Of a stretch of DNA of 64,000 nucleotides, positions 61,207 through 64,000 are shown piece by piece. The stretch is from NCBI GenBank assembly GCA_004558805.1, contig SFDE01000006.1, positions 114,515-178,514 of the forward strand. The letters run 5' to 3'. Made by a program: the position numbers and the translations under genes. Every line of letters begins with the position of its first letter. Position 1 is the stretch's first letter. The notes beneath the pieces are model-generated. The model was not told the origin of the DNA, searched no databases, and worked only from the letters and a program-made list of their open reading frames with translations. Origin of the DNA: Faecalibacterium prausnitzii. GTDB taxonomy: Bacteria; Bacillota; Clostridia; Oscillospirales; Ruminococcaceae.

Positions 61207-63756
61207 ATGAAATACGATTACAAGGCAGTAGAGGCAAAGTGGCAGAAGGTGTGGGAGGACGAAAAGACCTTCCACGCAGAGATCGACCACTCCAAGCCCA
61301 AGTTCTATGCACTGGTGGAGTTCCCCTATCCTTCGGGAGCCGGTCTCCACGTGGGTCACCCCCGCAGCTACACGGCACTGGATGTCGTCAGCCGCAAGCG
61401 CCGCAAGAATGGTTACAATGTGCTGTATCCCATGGGCTGGGACGCTTTTGGTCTGCCCACCGAGAACTTTGCCATGAAGAACCACATCCACCCGGCGATC
61501 GTTACCAAGAGCAATGTGGACCACTTCCGTGCACAGCTGAAGGCGCTGGGCTTCTCCTTTGACTGGGACCGGGAGATCAACACCACCGATCCCGAGTACT
61601 ACAAGTGGACCCAGTGGATCTTCCTGCAGCTGTACAAGCACGGTCTGGCATACAAAAAGGAAATGAACGTCAACTGGTGCACCGGCTGCAAGTGCGTGCT
61701 GGCAAACGAGGAAGTCGTCAACGGCGTCTGCGAGCGCTGCGGCAGCGAGGTGGTCCACCGGGTCAAGAGTCAGTGGATGCTGAAGATCACTGCCTACGCC
61801 GATAAGCTCATCGACGGTCTGGACGGTCTGGATTACATCGAGCGGGTGGCGACCCAGCAGAAGAACTGGATCGGTCGCAGCCACGGCGCTGAGGTAAACT
61901 TTGGCACCACCGCCGGGGATTCCCTCACCGTCTACACCACCCGCTGCGACACCCTGTTTGGCGCCACCTACATGGTCATCTCTCCGGAGCACGCCATGGT
62001 GAAGCAGTGGCTGGACAAGGGCATCATCAAGAATGTCGATGCAGTCAAGGCGTATCAGGCAGAGGCTGCCCGCAAGAGCGACTTTGAGCGCAGTGAGCTG
62101 AACAAGGAAAAGACCGGCGTCAAGCTGGAAGGCGTCATGGGCATCAACCCGGTCAACGACAAGGAGATCCCCATCTTCATTTCCGACTACGTGCTGTCCA
62201 CCTATGGCACCGGTGCCATCATGGCAGTGCCTGCCCACGACAGCCGCGACTGGGAGTTTGCCAAAAAGTTTGGTCTGCCCATCATCGAGGTGGTCAAGGG
62301 AGAGACCGAGTCCAATCTGGAAGAGGCTGCCTTTACCGATGTTGCCACCGGCACCATGGTGAACTCCGGCTTCCTGGACGGTCTTTCTGTGGCTGACGCC
62401 CAGAAAAAGATGATCGCCTGGCTGGAAGAGACCGGCAAGGGTCGGGATAAGGTGAACTACAAGCTCCGTGACTGGGTGTTCAGCCGTCAGCGTTACTGGG
62501 GCGAGCCCATCCCCATGGTGTACTGCGAAAAGTGCGGCTGGCAGCCTCTGCCCGAGAGCAGCCTGCCTCTGACCCTGCCGGACATCACCGACTTTGAGCC
62601 GGGTCCCGACGGCGAAAGCCCTCTGGCACGCCACACCGACTGGGTCAAGACCACCTGCCCCTGCTGCGGCGGCGCTGCTACCCGTGAGACCGATACCATG
62701 CCCCAGTGGGCAGGTTCCTCCTGGTACTTCCTGCGGTACATGGACCCCCACTGCAAGGATGCCATTGCCTCCAAGGAAGCACTGGAGTACTGGTCTCCGG
62801 TGGACTGGTACAACGGCGGCATGGAGCACACCACCCTGCACCTGCTGTACAGCCGTTTCTGGCACAAGTTCCTCTACGACATCGGCGTGGTGCCCACTGC
62901 AGAGCCCTACCAGAAGCGCACCGCCCATGGCATGATCCTGGGTCTCAACCCCCACAGCTTTGTGAACCTGCCCGCTGAGGAGCAGGAGAAGCTGCTGAAG
63001 GAGTACGGCAGCCAGAAGGCAGCGGAGAAGGCGCTGGAAGAAAAGTACGGCGAGATGGCACGCCATCCCATCGTCAAGATGTCCAAGAGCCTGGGCAACG
63101 TCATCAACCCCGACGAGGTAGTGGACCAGTACGGTGCCGACACCATGCGTCTGTACGAGATGTTCATGGGCGACTTTGAGCAGGCTGCTCCCTGGCAGAC
63201 TTCTGCCATTGCCGGCTGTAACCGCTTCCTGGATCGTGTATGGGCACTCAGCGACAAGCTGGTGGAAGGCGATGGCTATCGTCCCGCCGTGGAGACCCTG
63301 ATGCACCAGACCATCAAGAAGGTCAGCGCCGACATCGAGGGTCTGAAGATGAACACCGCCATTGCCCAGCTCATGACTCTGGTAAACGCCCTGTACGACA
63401 ACGGCGGCGCCACCAAGGCAGAGCTGGAGACCGTTGTGCAGCTGCTGAACCCCTTTGCTCCCCACATGACCGAGGAACTGTGGGAGAAGCTGGGTCACAG
63501 TCACGATGAGCAGCTGGCATACTACCCCTGGCCTGCCTACGAGGAGGCTAAGTGCGTGGAGAGCACGGTGGAGATCGCCGTGCAGGTCAACGGCAAGGTG
63601 AAGGCACGGCTGAAGGTCGCCGCCGACATCGACGCTGCTGCCGCCATTGCCGCCGCCAAGGCAGACCCCGCTGTTGCCGCCGCTCTGGAGGGCAAGCAGC
63701 TGGTGAAGGAGATATACGTCAAGGGTCGTCTGGTGAACCTGGCGGTAAAGGGCTGA
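61207..63756 (+). CDS. leuS: Leucyl-tRNA synthetase
   Basis: 849-residue class Ia synthetase. The HIGH motif appears as HVGH at 48-51; a zinc-ribbon-like CTGCKCVLANEEV...CERCG segment lies near 155-180. The CP1 editing domain follows (about 220-420), KMSKS is at 624-628 and the anticodon-binding domain is C-terminal. The nearest ribosome-binding site (GGAG) is about 13 bp upstream, rather far. No T-box is visible in the leader, unusual for a Firmicutes leuS. Confidence 0.97.
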   Translation: MKYDYKAVEAKWQKVWEDEKTFHAEIDHSKPKFYALVEFPYPSGAGLHVGHPRSYTALDVVSRKRRKNGYNVLYPMGWDAFGLPTENFAMKNHIHPAIVTKSNVDHFRAQLKALGFSFDWDREINTTDPEYYKWTQWIFLQLYKHGLAYKKEMNVNWCTGCKCVLANEEVVNGVCERCGSEVVHRVKSQWMLKITAYADKLIDGLDGLDYIERVATQQKNWIGRSHGAEVNFGTTAGDSLTVYTTRCDTLFGATYMVISPEHAMVKQWLDKGIIKNVDAVKAYQAEAARKSDFERSELNKEKTGVKLEGVMGINPVNDKEIPIFISDYVLSTYGTGAIMAVPAHDSRDWEFAKKFGLPIIEVVKGETESNLEEAAFTDVATGTMVNSGFLDGLSVADAQKKMIAWLEETGKGRDKVNYKLRDWVFSRQRYWGEPIPMVYCEKCGWQPLPESSLPLTLPDITDFEPGPDGESPLARHTDWVKTTCPCCGGAATRETDTMPQWAGSSWYFLRYMDPHCKDAIASKEALEYWSPVDWYNGGMEHTTLHLLYSRFWHKFLYDIGVVPTAEPYQKRTAHGMILGLNPHSFVNLPAEEQEKLLKEYGSQKAAEKALEEKYGEMARHPIVKMSKSLGNVINPDEVVDQYGADTMRLYEMFMGDFEQAAPWQTSAIAGCNRFLDRVWALSDKLVEGDGYRPAVETLMHQTIKKVSADIEGLKMNTAIAQLMTLVNALYDNGGATKAELETVVQLLNPFAPHMTEELWEKLGHSHDEQLAYYPWPAYEEAKCVESTVEIAVQVNGKVKARLKVAADIDAAAAIAAAKADPAVAAALEGKQLVKEIYVKGRLVNLAVKG

Positions 63757-63887
63757 TAACCCCTGCTACTGCGCTGAAAAGCGTGTTAGATACCATCACC
63801 CGCAGAGGCGGACGGTACGCAGAACATCCGGCAGCGTCTGTTCAAAGATCTTTCAAAAGATTTGAGCAAAAAACTTTCAAAAAAAGG

Positions 63888-63916
63888 TTGACGAACCGGA
63901 TAAAATGCGCTATACT
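63888..63916 (+). promoter_or_regulatory. Sigma-A promoter of rpsU
   Basis: TTGACG (63888-63893), 17 bp, TATACT (63911-63916), about 64 bp before the rpsU start, within an A/T-rich stretch after leuS. Confidence 0.85.
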
Positions 63917-63979
63917 GTCTACTGTTAGTTACCATGTAACAACGAAATTCCTGCCTCACGGTCCAAGGGAGGGAATAAG

Positions 63980-64000
63980 ATGTCGGAAATTCGTGTTAAA
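63980..64000 (+). CDS. rpsU: 30S ribosomal protein S21 (3' truncated by window)
   Basis: Only the first seven codons (MSEIRVK) are visible. They match the conserved start of S21 in Firmicutes, with AGGGAGGG upstream and a strong promoter. The rest lies beyond the window. Confidence 0.75.

Overview
The window is about 64 kb of GC-rich chromosome from a Gram-positive Clostridia-type bacterium. AddAB is present rather than RecBCD. TrmFO, YqeK, RsfS and YhbY occur in a typical Firmicutes order, an SpoIIR homologue is present, and ribosome-binding sites are strong AGGAGG types. Gene content and codon style fit the Faecalibacterium/Subdoligranulum/Gemmiger group of gut Oscillospiraceae (inference; no database was searched). 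I see no tRNA, rRNA, CRISPR array, prophage or complete insertion sequence.

Region 1 (1-11.2 kb, + strand) is the main accessory locus: a catabolic operon for pectin-derived and aldaric acids. It holds a TctA-type permease (cut by the window edge), an alpha/beta-hydrolase esterase, a GH28 polygalacturonase with an SLH-like tail but no signal peptide, and a GH105 unsaturated-uronyl hydrolase. These are followed by galactarate dehydratase (GarD), tartronate semialdehyde reductase (GarR), a DapA-family lyase/aldolase, a MOFRL-type glycerate kinase and a xylose-isomerase-like TIM barrel. Together they predict import of uronide/aldarate oligomers, cytosolic trimming, and conversion of galactarate to pyruvate plus 2-phosphoglycerate. 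A terminator ends the operon. A separate fucO (lactaldehyde reductase) follows, with its own promoter and a palindrome.

Region 2 (12.6-29.3 kb) is mixed. It contains a patatin phospholipase (-), xpt, and a small division/wall cluster: a class B PBP (-) divergent from ftsW-murA-ftsZ and a coiled-coil protein. Next are an HD-domain protein and a PC4-like protein (-), a proline-rich protein with sbcC-sbcD (-), spoIIR, a double PG-binding-domain protein (-), and the ACT/PFL pair (-).

Region 3 (29.5-42.8 kb) has an Lrp/AsnC regulator with an aminotransferase, ispE, a DUF378 membrane protein, an intergenic repeat zone, a Cys-less thioredoxin-fold protein (-), a probable 6S RNA (-), DUF1292 (-), a cyclophilin lipoprotein, ruvX (-) and addB-addA.

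Region 4 (42.8-64 kb, all +) is core housekeeping: infC-rpmI-rplT behind an attenuator leader, with infC using an ATT start; trmH-like-dprA-topA-trmFO; plsX-rnc-smc-ftsY-rdgB; yhbY-nadD-yqeK-LCP-rsfS-leuS; and the first codons of rpsU. Five copies of a palindromic intergenic element of about 110-175 bp sit between genes in the right half. An AT-rich cluster of GGCGTCC motifs at 32.66-32.87 kb is the least explained sequence here.
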